Shown here: in pieces, positions 1-8,252 of the stretch | Layout of the letters: every line of letters begins with the position of its first letter | Position numbering within the stretch: the first letter of the stretch is position 1 | Assembly: GCF_036346855.1 (NCBI RefSeq) | Contig: NZ_CP107841.1 | Coordinates: forward strand, 9,428,001-9,492,000 | DNA: 64,000 bases | Direction of reading: 5' to 3' | From: Streptomyces europaeiscabiei | GTDB lineage: Bacteria; Actinomycetota; Actinomycetes; Streptomycetales; Streptomycetaceae | The notes under the pieces: model-generated | What the model saw: only the letters and a program-made list of their open reading frames with translations | Databases searched by the model: none | What the model was told of the DNA's origin: nothing | Program-made: the position numbers and the translations under genes

Positions 1-831
1 GCCGTAGCGGAACCGCACGGTCGCGCCGTCCTCGACGGTCAGCTCCTCGCTGAAGAACGGTGCCGGGTTGAGGCAGGCGAACTCCTCGGTCCGGGCGAAC
101 CACTGCGGCGGGTGACTCGGGTTGGCCGCGTCGTCGACCATGAGCACGAGCGACTGCGCGTCCGTCTCGTCGTGGCGGCCCGCGAAGCCCATCCACTCCA
201 TGCGCTGCCCGCGGACCTCGTCGCCACCCAGGCCCTTCTCGGTCACGAACTGTCCGCCGGTGAACGACCGAGGGCCACGCCAGAACAGGCCGCCGTAGCC
301 GGCGTTCTCCCGTCCCTTGGTGGTCGGGGAGCCCATGGCGACGTCCGTTCCGGAGACGTTGGTCATCTGCGTCTCGAAAGTCAATGCCCAGGCGTGCGGG
401 GAGATCAGGCTCGCCCGCAGCGTCCGGCGCTCGGTGAAGAACAGCGTGCCGGACTGGGTGGTCCAGTCCAGGTCGTGGGCGAACGTCGCCGTTCCGTCGG
501 CCCTGTCCAGGTCGACGACCCGGCGGTGGCCCTGGGTTCCGTTGTTCTGCAGTTGGACGTAGAAGCGTCCGTGGACGTACGTGGGACCGCCCCAGAAGTT
601 CTCCTCGCCCACGTGGGGCAGGGACCACGCGATGCCCTTGTGCCACACGTGGTCGTGGGGACGGAACAGGCTGACCACCTTGCCGGCCCGGGTGCGCAGG
701 GGGTGGATGTAGGGCTTGGGAGATTCCAGTTGGACGGTGTCCGGCCGGTACACGTAGCGGAACAGCTCGGTGCCGCCGTCGCGGACCGTGACCGAGGTAC
801 CCAGGTCGTGGCGGATCTCAAGAGCGTTCAT
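1..831 (-). CDS. DUF6807 / PmoA-family protein, partial at the window edge
   Basis: This is an open reading frame of 277 codons that runs off the left edge, so the C-terminus is missing. It starts MNALEIRHDLG and contains the motifs FRPHDHVWHKGIAWS and ENFWGG, which are typical of the DUF6807 family (annotated as methane oxygenase PmoA-like; the name does not imply methane oxidation). The ATG overlaps the stop of the upstream Gfo/Idh gene by four bases (ATGA), indicating translational coupling. DUF6807 proteins often sit beside Gfo/Idh oxidoreductases in sugar operons, which fits here, but their activity is not settled. I infer a role in processing the imported sugar. No signal peptide is visible. 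Confidence 0.8.
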   Translation of the reverse strand, partial: MNALEIRHDLGTSVTVRDGGTELFRYVYRPDTVQLESPKPYIHPLRTRAGKVVSLFRPHDHVWHKGIAWSLPHVGEENFWGGPTYVHGRFYVQLQNNGTQGHRRVVDLDRADGTATFAHDLDWTTQSGTLFFTERRTLRASLISPHAWALTFETQMTNVSGTDVAMGSPTTKGRENAGYGGLFWRGPRSFTGGQFVTEKGLGGDEVRGQRMEWMGFAGRHDETDAQSLVLMVDDAANPSHPPQWFARTEEFACLNPAPFFSEELTVEDGATVRFRYG

Positions 832-1943
832 ACGAGGGCCTCCTTGACCCGTGCCCACGGCACGGCGCCGCCGTCCATGCTGAGCGCGAACGGGTCGTCG
901 TCGGTCAGTTCGCCCGCTGCGACGCGGACACCGCGGAAGGCGGAGGCGTACGTCGCCGCCGCGAACTCCAGCGTGCGGCGCGCCTCTTGCAGGCAGACGC
1001 CGGGTTCCTGTCCGGCCTCCCAGGCGTCGAACACGGCCTCGATCTGGAGCCTGTGGCCGCTCGTGATGTCCGGCTCGGCACCGTCGGTCCAGAGGTCCGA
1101 GAGACCCTCGTGGCCGGGGGCCGGGGTGAACCGCCAGTGTTCCTCGCGGTAGCCGTAGAGGTGTTCGAGTTCGACCGTGGCGTATTCGAAGTCGAAGCGC
1201 AGGCGCGAGGTCTCCCGGGGGGACAGCAGGGAGTTGACCACCGTGGCGAGGGCTCCGCTGTCGAATCGGACGGCGGCGATCGAGACGTCCTCGGTGTCCG
1301 TGGGGCGGGCCTGGCGCTCGGCGAGTGCGGCGATCTGGGACCAGGGGCCGAGGACCGACAGCAAGAGGTCGAACTGGTGGATGCCGTGTCCCATCGTGGG
1401 GCCGCCGCCCTCGACGTCCCAGCGTCCCCGCCACGGCACCTCGAAGTACGCGTCGGGCCGGTACCAGAGGGTCTCGCAGGTGGCGACCAGTGGCCGGCCC
1501 AGTGCGCCGGATCGGGCCAGCCGGCGCAGGCGTACCGCCGCGGCGCCGTAGCGGTGCTGGAAGACGGTCAGGACCTTGGAGCCGGTCTGTTCCTGCACCG
1601 CGGCCAGTCGGTCCATCTCACGCAGGCTGAGTGCCGTCGGCTTCTCCACCAGGGCGGTGACGCCGGCCAGCATCACCATGGATGCCAGCGGTACGTGGGT
1701 CTGCGGGGGCGTACAGATGTGTACGAGATCGAGGTCCTCGCTCTCCAGCAGAGCCTGCGGGTCGTCGAAGACGTGCGGCACGGAGAACCGGTCGGCGAAC
1801 TCGGCGGCACGGCCGGTGTCGAGGTCGGCGACGGCGACCAGCCGGGCGCGTTCGGAGAGTTCGGTGAGGGCTTCGGCATGAGCGTGGGCGATACCGCCGG
1901 TGCCGATGATGGCCACGCGGTACGGCGGCCGGGGGCTGGGCAT
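828..1943 (-). CDS. Gfo/Idh/MocA family NAD(P)-dependent oxidoreductase
   Basis: A 371-residue protein starting MPSPRPPYRVAIIG. The N-terminal Rossmann fold has the dinucleotide motif GTGGIAHAHAE, followed by VEKPTALS, the family's conserved EKP motif that carries the catalytic lysine. The length is normal for the family. It likely oxidises or reduces a sugar or sugar derivative with NAD(P) in the cytoplasm. It follows the sugar-binding lipoprotein gene after an 86-base gap that holds a stem-loop, and overlaps the DUF6807 gene by four bases, so it belongs to the LacI-controlled ABC operon. The exact substrate cannot be read from the sequence. The ATG at 1943 begins the Rossmann domain without extra residues; the frame stays open upstream, but that part overlaps the preceding gene and is not protein-like. 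Confidence 0.88.
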   Translation of the reverse strand: MPSPRPPYRVAIIGTGGIAHAHAEALTELSERARLVAVADLDTGRAAEFADRFSVPHVFDDPQALLESEDLDLVHICTPPQTHVPLASMVMLAGVTALVEKPTALSLREMDRLAAVQEQTGSKVLTVFQHRYGAAAVRLRRLARSGALGRPLVATCETLWYRPDAYFEVPWRGRWDVEGGGPTMGHGIHQFDLLLSVLGPWSQIAALAERQARPTDTEDVSIAAVRFDSGALATVVNSLLSPRETSRLRFDFEYATVELEHLYGYREEHWRFTPAPGHEGLSDLWTDGAEPDITSGHRLQIEAVFDAWEAGQEPGVCLQEARRTLEFAAATYASAFRGVRVAAGELTDDDPFALSMDGGAVPWARVKEALV

Positions 1944-1989
1944 GGGTGTTTTCTCTCTCTTGGTTCCTGACCCACGTCTCGTGGGGCTG

Positions 1990-2022
1990 CCGGGGGCCGT
2001 GGGCAGCGGCGACGGCCCCCGG
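1990..2022 (-). other. intra-operon stem-loop between transporter and oxidoreductase genes
   Basis: Perfect 11-base arms (1990-2000 and 2012-2022) enclose an 11-base loop in the gap between the solute-binding protein stop and the Gfo/Idh start. There is no T-run. Stem-loops after binding-protein genes commonly stabilise upstream mRNA or partly terminate, giving more binding protein than downstream enzymes; that role is inferred here. Confidence 0.55.
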
Positions 2023-2029
2023 AAGGAGG

Positions 2030-3334
2030 TCACTTGGCCGCGTCGATCTCGCCCTGCAGCTCCTTGACGAAGGCCTTCGCGGCGGCTTCCGGCGAGGTCT
2101 TCTTGAAGTAGACCTCCTGGCTGTAGCGCTGCAGCTCCGGTTCGATGCCGCTTCCGCCGTTGGGGGTCACGACCGGCGACTCGCCCGGGGTCACGGCGTT
2201 CATGTAGTCGGCCGCCGCCTTGTCGGTCCCGGCCAGAGTCGGCTGGAGGTGCTTCAGCATCGCCTTGTTGGCGGGGATGCCGCGCTCCGTCTTGAGGATG
2301 TCGGCGGCCTTGGGGTCGTTGAGCATGAAGTTGATGAACGCGGCCGCCTCGGCCGGGTGGGTGCTCTGGCTGGAGACCGCCCAGTACATGGAGGGCTTGA
2401 AGAAGTTCGCCTTGGTGTCGCCGGCCCGAGGCATCTGCAGCAGTCGCACATGGGCGCCCGCGGCCTGCTGGATGGCGGTGATCTGGGTGTTGTAGGCCCC
2501 CATCATGGCCGCCTTGCCGGTGGCGAAGCTGCCGGCGGTGACACCCGCGGTCAGGTCCTCGACCATCGTCGACGTAGTGACGCTGGCCTTGGAGGAGAGC
2601 AGATCCAGACCGTACTTCCACATGCCGGCGAGCGTCTCGGGCTTCAGGGAGACGTTGCCGTCCTTGTCGAAGAGGTTCTCACCGTGCTGACGAGCCCAGT
2701 ACTTGACATCGCCGGCGGAGAAGCCCGGCGCGCCGGCCGCACCGTGGATCTTGCCGCCGCTCTTGTCCGTCAGCTCCTCGGCGATCTTGGCGTAGTCGTC
2801 CCACGTCCACGTCTTGTCGTCGGGAACCTTCACGCCGTACTTCTTGAACAGGTCGGTGTTCACGAGGACGGACATGACGCCGACGCCGACGGGAAGCGCG
2901 TACTGCGTTCCGTCGATCTGTCCGGTGGCGAGGGCCTGGTCGTCGAACTGCGAGGTGCTGAGGATCTTCTTGGCCTTGCCGAGGTCGTACAGCGCTCCGC
3001 GGTCGGCGTACGAGGCGAGATACAGCTCGTCCATCTGGACGACGTCGGGGGAGTCCTTGGCCGCGGTCGTCGTGGCGAGCGCGTCCCAGTAGCCGTTCCA
3101 GTCCTTGTACTGGCCCTTGACCGTGATGTTGGGGTACTTCTTCTCGAACGCCTTGATGACCTCGTCGGTGAGCTGGGCGCGGGCGTCCGCACCCCACCAG
3201 GTGGCACGGATGGTGACCGGCTTGTCGCCGAGCTCGGGAGCGGACCCGCTGCTGCCGCCGCTGCAAGCGGTCAGCACGAGCGAGAGTGAGGCGACCGCCC
3301 CGATCGCGACGCGTCTGAAGGGGCTGGGGTTCAT
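2030..3334 (-). CDS. sugar ABC transporter substrate-binding lipoprotein (CUT1 type)
   Basis: A 434-residue extracytoplasmic solute-binding protein of family 1. It has a basic N-terminus, a hydrophobic stretch and a lipobox LTAC with the lipidated Cys at residue 24, followed by a Gly/Ser linker, so it should be a membrane-anchored lipoprotein. The length and motifs such as TIRATWWG and the aromatic-rich C-terminal half match carbohydrate binders. The start has a good ribosome site (AGGAGAA just upstream). It lies directly downstream of the two permease genes of the same operon. No ATPase gene is present in the operon; Streptomyces CUT1 importers commonly share the distant MsiK ATPase. The bound sugar is unknown, but nearby beta-helix and glycosidase-like genes suggest a plant polysaccharide product. 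Confidence 0.93.
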   Translation of the reverse strand: MNPSPFRRVAIGAVASLSLVLTACSGGSSGSAPELGDKPVTIRATWWGADARAQLTDEVIKAFEKKYPNITVKGQYKDWNGYWDALATTTAAKDSPDVVQMDELYLASYADRGALYDLGKAKKILSTSQFDDQALATGQIDGTQYALPVGVGVMSVLVNTDLFKKYGVKVPDDKTWTWDDYAKIAEELTDKSGGKIHGAAGAPGFSAGDVKYWARQHGENLFDKDGNVSLKPETLAGMWKYGLDLLSSKASVTTSTMVEDLTAGVTAGSFATGKAAMMGAYNTQITAIQQAAGAHVRLLQMPRAGDTKANFFKPSMYWAVSSQSTHPAEAAAFINFMLNDPKAADILKTERGIPANKAMLKHLQPTLAGTDKAAADYMNAVTPGESPVVTPNGGSGIEPELQRYSQEVYFKKTSPEAAAKAFVKELQGEIDAAK

Positions 3335-3436
3335 GTGGTTCTCCTGTGACTGATAAGTGGGTCGGATCGGTGGCTGCGGTGCTCCCGAACGGCCATGACT
3401 CGGGCGCCTCCGCGTGTCCGGCAGTAGCCCCCGCGG

Positions 3437-4333
3437 TTACTTGCCGCCGGTGGTCGCGATGCCTCGCAGCAGGAAGCGCTGCCCTGCGAGGAAGACGAGG
3501 AAGACGGGAACGAGCGACACCACGCTCATGGCGAACACCGAGCCCCAGTCCGTCGCGCTCTGCTGGTCCACGAAGGTGCGCAGCGCGAGAGGTGTGGTGT
3601 ACATGTCCGGGTCGGTCAGGTAAATGAGCTGGGTGTAGAAGTCGTTCCAGGTCCAGATGAAGGTGAAGATCGCGGTGGTCGCCAGGGCCGGGACCATCAG
3701 CGGCAGGATGACGTGGAAGAAGATCCGCGCGTGCCCGGCGCCGTCGATCCGGGCCGCCTCGTCGATCTCGCGCGGGATGCCACGGATGAACTGCACCATG
3801 AGGAAGATGAAGAAGGCGTCGGTCGCCAGGAACTTCGGCACGATCAGGGGCAGGAACGTGTTGACCCAGCCGAGCTCCGAGTAGAGGACGTACTGGGGCA
3901 CGATGATCACGTGGATCGGCAGCATGATGGTGACGAGCATGATGGCGAACAGCATGCGTTTCGCCCGGAATTCCAGCCTGGCGAACGCGTACGCGGCCAG
4001 GGAGCAGGCGAGGAGGTTCCCGAGGATCGCGCCGGTGACGACGATCGCCGAGTTGATCATGTAATGACTGAACGGTTGGGAGAAGGCGTTCCAGCCGTTG
4101 CTGTAGTTCTCGAAGCGCGGGTGCGTCAGGGCGAGTCCCGCACTGCGGAAGATCTCACTGTTGGGACGCAGCGAGCTGACCACCATCCACAGGACGGGGT
4201 ACAGCATCGTGAGGGCGCAGAGGGCCAACAGACAGTGCTTGAGAGGGGCGCGCACGGCGCGCCTGACCCGGCGTATCGCGTGCGGGCGAGGGGCGGACAG
4301 CGAGGGGGGTACGGCTTCGGTGCGGTCAGTCAT
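3437..4333 (-). CDS. carbohydrate ABC transporter permease (MalG-like)
   Basis: A 298-residue inner-membrane permease with about six hydrophobic segments, the first at roughly residues 32-52. The cytoplasmic EAA loop reads EIDEAARIDGAGHARIF, the site that contacts the ATPase. It is the second permease of the sugar importer: its ATG overlaps the stop of the MalF-like gene by eight bases. The C-terminus RGIATTGGK is typical of MalG-type proteins. It acts with the MalF-like subunit, the lipoprotein at 2030-3334 and probably a genomically distant ATPase. Confidence 0.93.
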   Translation of the reverse strand: MTDRTEAVPPSLSAPRPHAIRRVRRAVRAPLKHCLLALCALTMLYPVLWMVVSSLRPNSEIFRSAGLALTHPRFENYSNGWNAFSQPFSHYMINSAIVVTGAILGNLLACSLAAYAFARLEFRAKRMLFAIMLVTIMLPIHVIIVPQYVLYSELGWVNTFLPLIVPKFLATDAFFIFLMVQFIRGIPREIDEAARIDGAGHARIFFHVILPLMVPALATTAIFTFIWTWNDFYTQLIYLTDPDMYTTPLALRTFVDQQSATDWGSVFAMSVVSLVPVFLVFLAGQRFLLRGIATTGGK

Positions 4334-5246
4334 CGTAGAACACCCAGTACTTTGAGGCCCAGAAGTTGACGGCGGTGAAGGCCGCGACGATGAGGAGCAG
4401 GACCCACGCGAGCGCGGACGCGTACCCCATGTCGAAGTGGCCGAACCCGCGCTGGTACAGGTACAGCGAGAAGAAGAGGGTGGAGTCGGCGGGCCCTCCG
4501 GTACCGCCGGATACCACGAAGGCCTGGGTGAAGGTCTGGAAGGCGTGGATGATCTGCAGCACCAGGTTGAAGAAGATGATGGGTGTCAGCAGCGGAATGG
4601 TGATGCTGCGGAACTGGCGCCAGCGCTTCGCGCCGTCGACGGACGCCGCCTCGTAGAGGGAGGTCGGAATCTGCCGCAGCCCGGCGAGGAAGATCACCAT
4701 GGGTGAGCCGAAGGTCCAGACGTTCAGGACGACGAGGGTCGACAGCGCCGTTCCCGGCTCCGAGATCCAGCCCTGCCCCTGGACACCGACGAGGGCCAGG
4801 GCCTCGTTGACAAGGCCGTTGGTCCCGAACATCGCGCGCCACAGCACGGCGATCGCCACGCTGCCGCCGATCAGTGACGGCAGATAGAAGACGGAGCGGT
4901 AGAAGGCAAGACCCCGTACTCCCTTGTCCAGCACCAGGGCGAGCCCGAGGGCCATCGCCAGCTGCAACGGGACGGAGACGAGGACGTAGCTGAACGTCAC
5001 TTCGAGCGACTTGTGCAGACGCTCGTCATCGAGCATGCGCGTCCAGTTCTCGACTCCGTTGAACTGAGGCGGCTGCAACAGGTTGTACTTGGTGAAGCTG
5101 AGGTAGAGCGAGGCCAGCATCGGGCCGAGAGTGATCCCGAAGAGCCCGACGAACCATGGCAGTAGGAAGAAGAACGCCGCCTTGTTCTGCTGTCGCGCGC
5201 CCTGTTGGGACCCGCGCAGCCGGCGTAGTTCGTTGATGGAGCTCAC
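4326..5246 (-). CDS. carbohydrate ABC transporter permease (MalF-like)
   Basis: First gene of the sugar operon, about 306 residues from a GTG at 5246. I prefer that start because AAGGGAG lies about eight bases upstream and the protein then opens SSINELRRLRG before the first membrane segment (FFFLLPWFVGLFGITLGP). A longer reading from 5306 would add 20 residues and run into the operator region. The EAA loop reads SLYEAASVDGAKRWRQF. About six membrane segments are visible. The promoter should lie in the 5247-5430 gap, which carries a large inverted repeat shared with the divergent LacI gene. Confidence 0.9.
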   Translation of the reverse strand: MSSINELRRLRGSQQGARQQNKAAFFFLLPWFVGLFGITLGPMLASLYLSFTKYNLLQPPQFNGVENWTRMLDDERLHKSLEVTFSYVLVSVPLQLAMALGLALVLDKGVRGLAFYRSVFYLPSLIGGSVAIAVLWRAMFGTNGLVNEALALVGVQGQGWISEPGTALSTLVVLNVWTFGSPMVIFLAGLRQIPTSLYEAASVDGAKRWRQFRSITIPLLTPIIFFNLVLQIIHAFQTFTQAFVVSGGTGGPADSTLFFSLYLYQRGFGHFDMGYASALAWVLLLIVAAFTAVNFWASKYWVFYDD

Positions 5247-5311
5247 GGCACTGCTCCCTTGAGCGGCGGCATCGGCACACAGTGGTGCGGGCCCGTCCCG
5301 GGCCACGCTTC

Positions 5312-5375
5312 ACGCAAAAAGTGATCGTTCACTTTGTGGGTTGCGAGGACAATAGTGAACGATCACTTTTTGCGT
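5312..5375. promoter_or_regulatory. pair of LacI-family operators forming a 22-base perfect inverted repeat
   Basis: Positions 5312-5333 and 5354-5375 are exact reverse complements of each other, separated by 20 bases. Each arm itself contains a near-palindrome, GTGATCGTTCAC (or its complement), with the central CG that is typical of LacI-family operators. The pair lies in the gap between the divergent ABC operon and the LacI gene at 5431, so it most likely binds that regulator and controls both directions. Centre-to-centre spacing is 42 bases, about four helical turns, which would suit cooperative or looped binding. Confidence 0.85.
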
Positions 5376-5430
5376 CAAGAGTGTGTAGTCTCTGACTTCA
5401 CCAAACGTTGGCGAAAGGTGGGGGAAGCGG

Positions 5431-6465
5431 ATGGACGGCGCTGACACGGAGCGACGACGGCCTACGATCACCGATGTGGCGCGACTCGCCGGAGTGTCAC
5501 CCCAGACGGTGTCGCGGTATCTGCGGTTCAACGGCGGGCTGAAGCCCGCGACCCTGGAACGCGTGGAGAAGGCCATACGGGAACTGGACTACCGTCCCAA
5601 CCTGGTGGCGCGGTCGATGCGCACGCGGAAGACCGGCCGACTGGCGATCCTCATGCCCGCCATGGCCTTCAACCCCTCACGCATGCTGGCAGGTGCCAGC
5701 GCGACTGCGCAGGCCGCGGGGTTCTTCGTGGACGTCGTGAGCGCCGGGGGCGGCGTACGCGCGAGGAGTGACCGCCTGCTGGAGCTCGCCGATTCGGGAC
5801 AGTACGAGGGCATCCTCTCCCTCGCCCCCGTGCTTCCCGCCGTGGAGAGCAAACTGCACCAGAGGACGGCCGTGGTGATCTCGGCCGACTTCGACGACGA
5901 GATGCGCGGCATCGGGCAACTGGCCGACGCCACGCCCCTGGTGCGGATGATCGAGCACTTGGCGGCGCTCGGTCACTCCCGGTTCCTCCACGTGGCGGGT
6001 GACGCGCAGTTCGCCTCCGCAAGAGCGCGCAAGCAGAGCTATCTGGAGACCGTCGAACGCCTCGGGGTCGAGTCCGTCGGCGTCTTCGACGGAGACTGGT
6101 CGGGAGAGTCCGGCATCGAGGCGATACGGTCGCTTCCGAGCCATGCGCGGCCGACCGCGGTGATCGCGGCCAATGACCTCGTCGCCGCCGGCGTCGTCCG
6201 GGGCGCTCGGGAGCGCGGCTGGGACGTCCCTGGCGACCTCAGTGTGACCGGTTGGGACAATGCCGGAGTCGGGCAGTTCATGACCCCGTCCCTGACGACC
6301 GTCGACGTGGAGCTCGAACAGTTGGGCAGTACGGCCATGGCCAAGCTGATCGCGGGTCTGAGGGACAGCGCGCCCGAGACGACTGAGGGCTCCCTGTTCC
6401 GGATCGTCTGGCGGGAGTCGACGGCCGAGCCGCCTGCGGCAGGGCGTCTCAGCCGTATGCGGTGA
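5431..6465 (+). CDS. LacI family transcriptional regulator of the sugar ABC operon
   Basis: A 344-residue LacI/GalR regulator. The N-terminal helix-turn-helix reads ITDVARLAGVSPQTVSRYL, followed by a hinge (NLVARSMRTRKTG) and a periplasmic-binding-protein-like effector domain ending VDVELEQLGSTAMAKL. It is divergent from the sugar transporter operon and reads away from the inverted-repeat operators at 5312-5375, the standard arrangement for a local repressor that releases DNA when it binds the imported sugar. The start ATG at 5431 has a purine-rich GGGGGAAG upstream. The effector is unknown. Confidence 0.93.
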   Translation: MDGADTERRRPTITDVARLAGVSPQTVSRYLRFNGGLKPATLERVEKAIRELDYRPNLVARSMRTRKTGRLAILMPAMAFNPSRMLAGASATAQAAGFFVDVVSAGGGVRARSDRLLELADSGQYEGILSLAPVLPAVESKLHQRTAVVISADFDDEMRGIGQLADATPLVRMIEHLAALGHSRFLHVAGDAQFASARARKQSYLETVERLGVESVGVFDGDWSGESGIEAIRSLPSHARPTAVIAANDLVAAGVVRGARERGWDVPGDLSVTGWDNAGVGQFMTPSLTTVDVELEQLGSTAMAKLIAGLRDSAPETTEGSLFRIVWRESTAEPPAAGRLSRMR

Positions 6466-6609
6466 CCGGCGCCGCTGCCGAGTGGGCGCGGAGCAGGAGG
6501 ACCAGGCGTCCGTCCCCTGCCTCTGCCCCTGCACCGCCTGTCCGGCCCGGCCTTTGGGCGCGGGCCGAACCGACCGCGCACGCCGCGCGTCCTCACGTGC
6601 CCATCGCCC

Positions 6610-7320
6610 TCAGTTCGCGTAGACGTCAAGCCGACCGCACATGCCGAACTTCCCGCGGGCAGCGGGCTGTTCGGAGCTGACGGCGGCATCTGCGAGGTGG
6701 GGGGACTCCCCCCGCTCCAGCCAGTCGAGCTGCGCCGCAGTGGCCCTGGCGGAGGCCTCGGCACCCTGTCGCCACCGCTCGCGCCACTCGGCGATGCGGG
6801 GCCGTACGAGCGCGGCGGCGGCACGGTGGAACGCGGCCAGGGCCTGTGGCCCCTCAGCCTCCCGAAGTGCCCGGTAGCCCTCCAGAGCGAGGTCCCGCCG
6901 GGCCCGGGCGACGCGTTCCTGCTCCTCCTCGGGCGCGTCGGCCGGAATGGCGGTGGCGCGGGCGTACGTCTCCGGATCGGTCAGGTACTCCGGGGGCAGC
7001 GTGAGGACCGCGTCCCCCGCCTCCGGCAGCCCGCTGTTCTGCATCAGAACGGTGATCCGCAGATCACCCTCGTTGACCAGCCGGTGAATGGTGCCCGGCG
7101 TGAACCAGGCGACCGTGCCGGCCCGGAGCGAAGTGACCTCGTACCCGGAAGTGGTCAGCGTCTGCACGGCCCCGCGTCCGCCGGTGACGACGTAGGCCTC
7201 TGAACACGCCAGGTGCATGTGGGGCGTGCCGCCGCACGCCCCGTCGGCGGCAGGCCAGTCGTACACCGACAGATGCGAGATGGCGACGCCCCCGGGCAAT
7301 CCGGTGTTGGTTGTGTTCAT
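6610..7320 (-). CDS. cupin-domain protein
   Basis: A 236-residue cytoplasmic protein. The N-terminal half is a cupin barrel: PHMHLACSEAYVVTGGRG resembles the metal-binding first motif (H-x-H and E), and PGTIHRLVNEGDLRITVLM the second, with its His. The C-terminal half (about residues 120-236) is helical and rich in Ala, Arg and Glu, with no family I can name. Cupins near sugar-use genes are often sugar isomerases or sugar-acid binding proteins, so a role in sugar metabolism is an inference. It is divergent from the SGNH hydrolase, with a LacI-type palindrome between them. The nearest purine-rich site (GGAG) is about 13 bases from the ATG, so initiation may be weak. Confidence 0.75.
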   Translation of the reverse strand: MNTTNTGLPGGVAISHLSVYDWPAADGACGGTPHMHLACSEAYVVTGGRGAVQTLTTSGYEVTSLRAGTVAWFTPGTIHRLVNEGDLRITVLMQNSGLPEAGDAVLTLPPEYLTDPETYARATAIPADAPEEEQERVARARRDLALEGYRALREAEGPQALAAFHRAAAALVRPRIAEWRERWRQGAEASARATAAQLDWLERGESPHLADAAVSSEQPAARGKFGMCGRLDVYAN

Positions 7321-7347
7321 GCGTGTGTCAACACTCCATTTTCTTTC

Positions 7348-7361
7348 AGTAAGCGCTTTCT
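7348..7361. promoter_or_regulatory. LacI/CRE-type operator in the divergent cupin-SGNH promoter region
   Basis: AGTAAGCGCTTTCT has a perfect AAGCGCTT core with central CG, close to the classical GAAAGCGCTTTC operators of LacI/GalR regulators. It lies 28 bases upstream of the cupin start and 89 bases upstream of the SGNH start, so it could control either or both. Which of the three LacI proteins in the window binds it is not known. Confidence 0.65.
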
Positions 7362-7449
7362 ATCTCTCTCAATTTACGCACCGATCGCCCAACCGGTCAA
7401 TGTTCTGTCTAAGATCGGACATGAATGGTGAAGTCGCGAGGAGGACAAT

Positions 7450-8094
7450 GTGAACGATGCGTTGGTAGGCAAGAGCATCTATGCCTTCGGCGACAGCATT
7501 GTGTACGGGCATGTGTATCCGCACGGTTTCGTGGACGTGGTCGCGGAGCGCGAGGGCATGGCCCTCACCAAGTTCGCCCGGAACGGCGCGACCATAGGCG
7601 TCGACCCGGATGCTTCCGGAGGGCAGATACTCACGCAGGTCGAGCAAGCGACCGGCACGGCGCCGGACTTCGTCGTCTTCGACGGAGGCACCAACGACGC
7701 GCAGTCCATTTTCCGGAACCGCGCGTACACGCTCGCCACCTACGCGGAAGAGCTGGAGGAGACGCTGCACGCCATGGAGCGGAAGTGGCCGACCGCCCGC
7801 ATCGTGTACGTCGCCGCCCACAAGCTCGGTTCGCGGGACTGGGGCACGCAGGTGGCGTTGCGCGAGGCGACCCTGGAAGCCTGCCGCAAGCGGGACGTCG
7901 CCGTGGCCGACGTCTTCGGGGAGACGACGTTCGACACGCGCGATGACATCCAGCGTGCGAAATACACCTTCGACGACCTGGTCAACGGTTCCCCTGGCAC
8001 AGAGGGATCGGGAACGCATCCCAATGACGCCGGTATCACCACTTTCTATGTGCCGGTGCTGATTGCCACGCTGCAGCAGATTTCATCACGTTGA
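7450..8094 (+). CDS. SGNH/GDSL-type hydrolase (probable carbohydrate esterase)
   Basis: A 214-residue protein starting at a GTG with AGGAGG six to eight bases upstream. Block I is YAFGDSIVYG (nucleophile Ser16), block III is DGGTNDA (Asn82) and the C-terminal block is GTHPND (His190). The Asp that usually sits three residues before the His is Ser here, which is unusual. No signal peptide is visible, so it is probably cytoplasmic. SGNH proteins in sugar loci commonly remove acetyl or other acyl groups from oligosaccharides, a plausible role beside the beta-helix protein. A strong terminator follows at 8104-8145. Confidence 0.85.
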   Translation: MNDALVGKSIYAFGDSIVYGHVYPHGFVDVVAEREGMALTKFARNGATIGVDPDASGGQILTQVEQATGTAPDFVVFDGGTNDAQSIFRNRAYTLATYAEELEETLHAMERKWPTARIVYVAAHKLGSRDWGTQVALREATLEACRKRDVAVADVFGETTFDTRDDIQRAKYTFDDLVNGSPGTEGSGTHPNDAGITTFYVPVLIATLQQISSR

Positions 8095-8103
8095 TCAGTC
8101 GGC

Positions 8104-8145
8104 AATCGGATCTGCCTGGCCGATTTCGGCCAGGCAGATCCGATT
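8104..8145. terminator. bidirectional terminator hairpin
   Basis: A 20-base perfect inverted repeat (8104-8123 and 8126-8145) separated by two T bases lies between the convergent SGNH gene and the beta-helix gene. It is GC-rich with a short T-rich tail (CCTCTTT). It should end transcription from both sides. Confidence 0.88.
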
Positions 8146-8188
8146 CCTCTTTCGTGACGTCATCCTGAGCTGAGAACCATGGCGGAGG

Positions 8189-8202
8189 AGGAAGCGCTTA
8201 CT
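8189..8202. promoter_or_regulatory. second LacI/CRE-type palindrome, in the convergent gap
   Basis: AGGAAGCGCTTACT matches the reverse complement of the 7348-7361 site at 13 of 14 bases and shares the AAGCGCTT core. It lies between the 3' ends of two convergent genes, past the terminator, where no gene start is visible. It could be an auxiliary looping site, an operator for an undetected transcript, or chance. Confidence 0.45.
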
Positions 8203-8252
8203 GGGTCAGAAAGCTTACCGAAATGCTCACGCCACCACCCTGGTCCTGGCTT

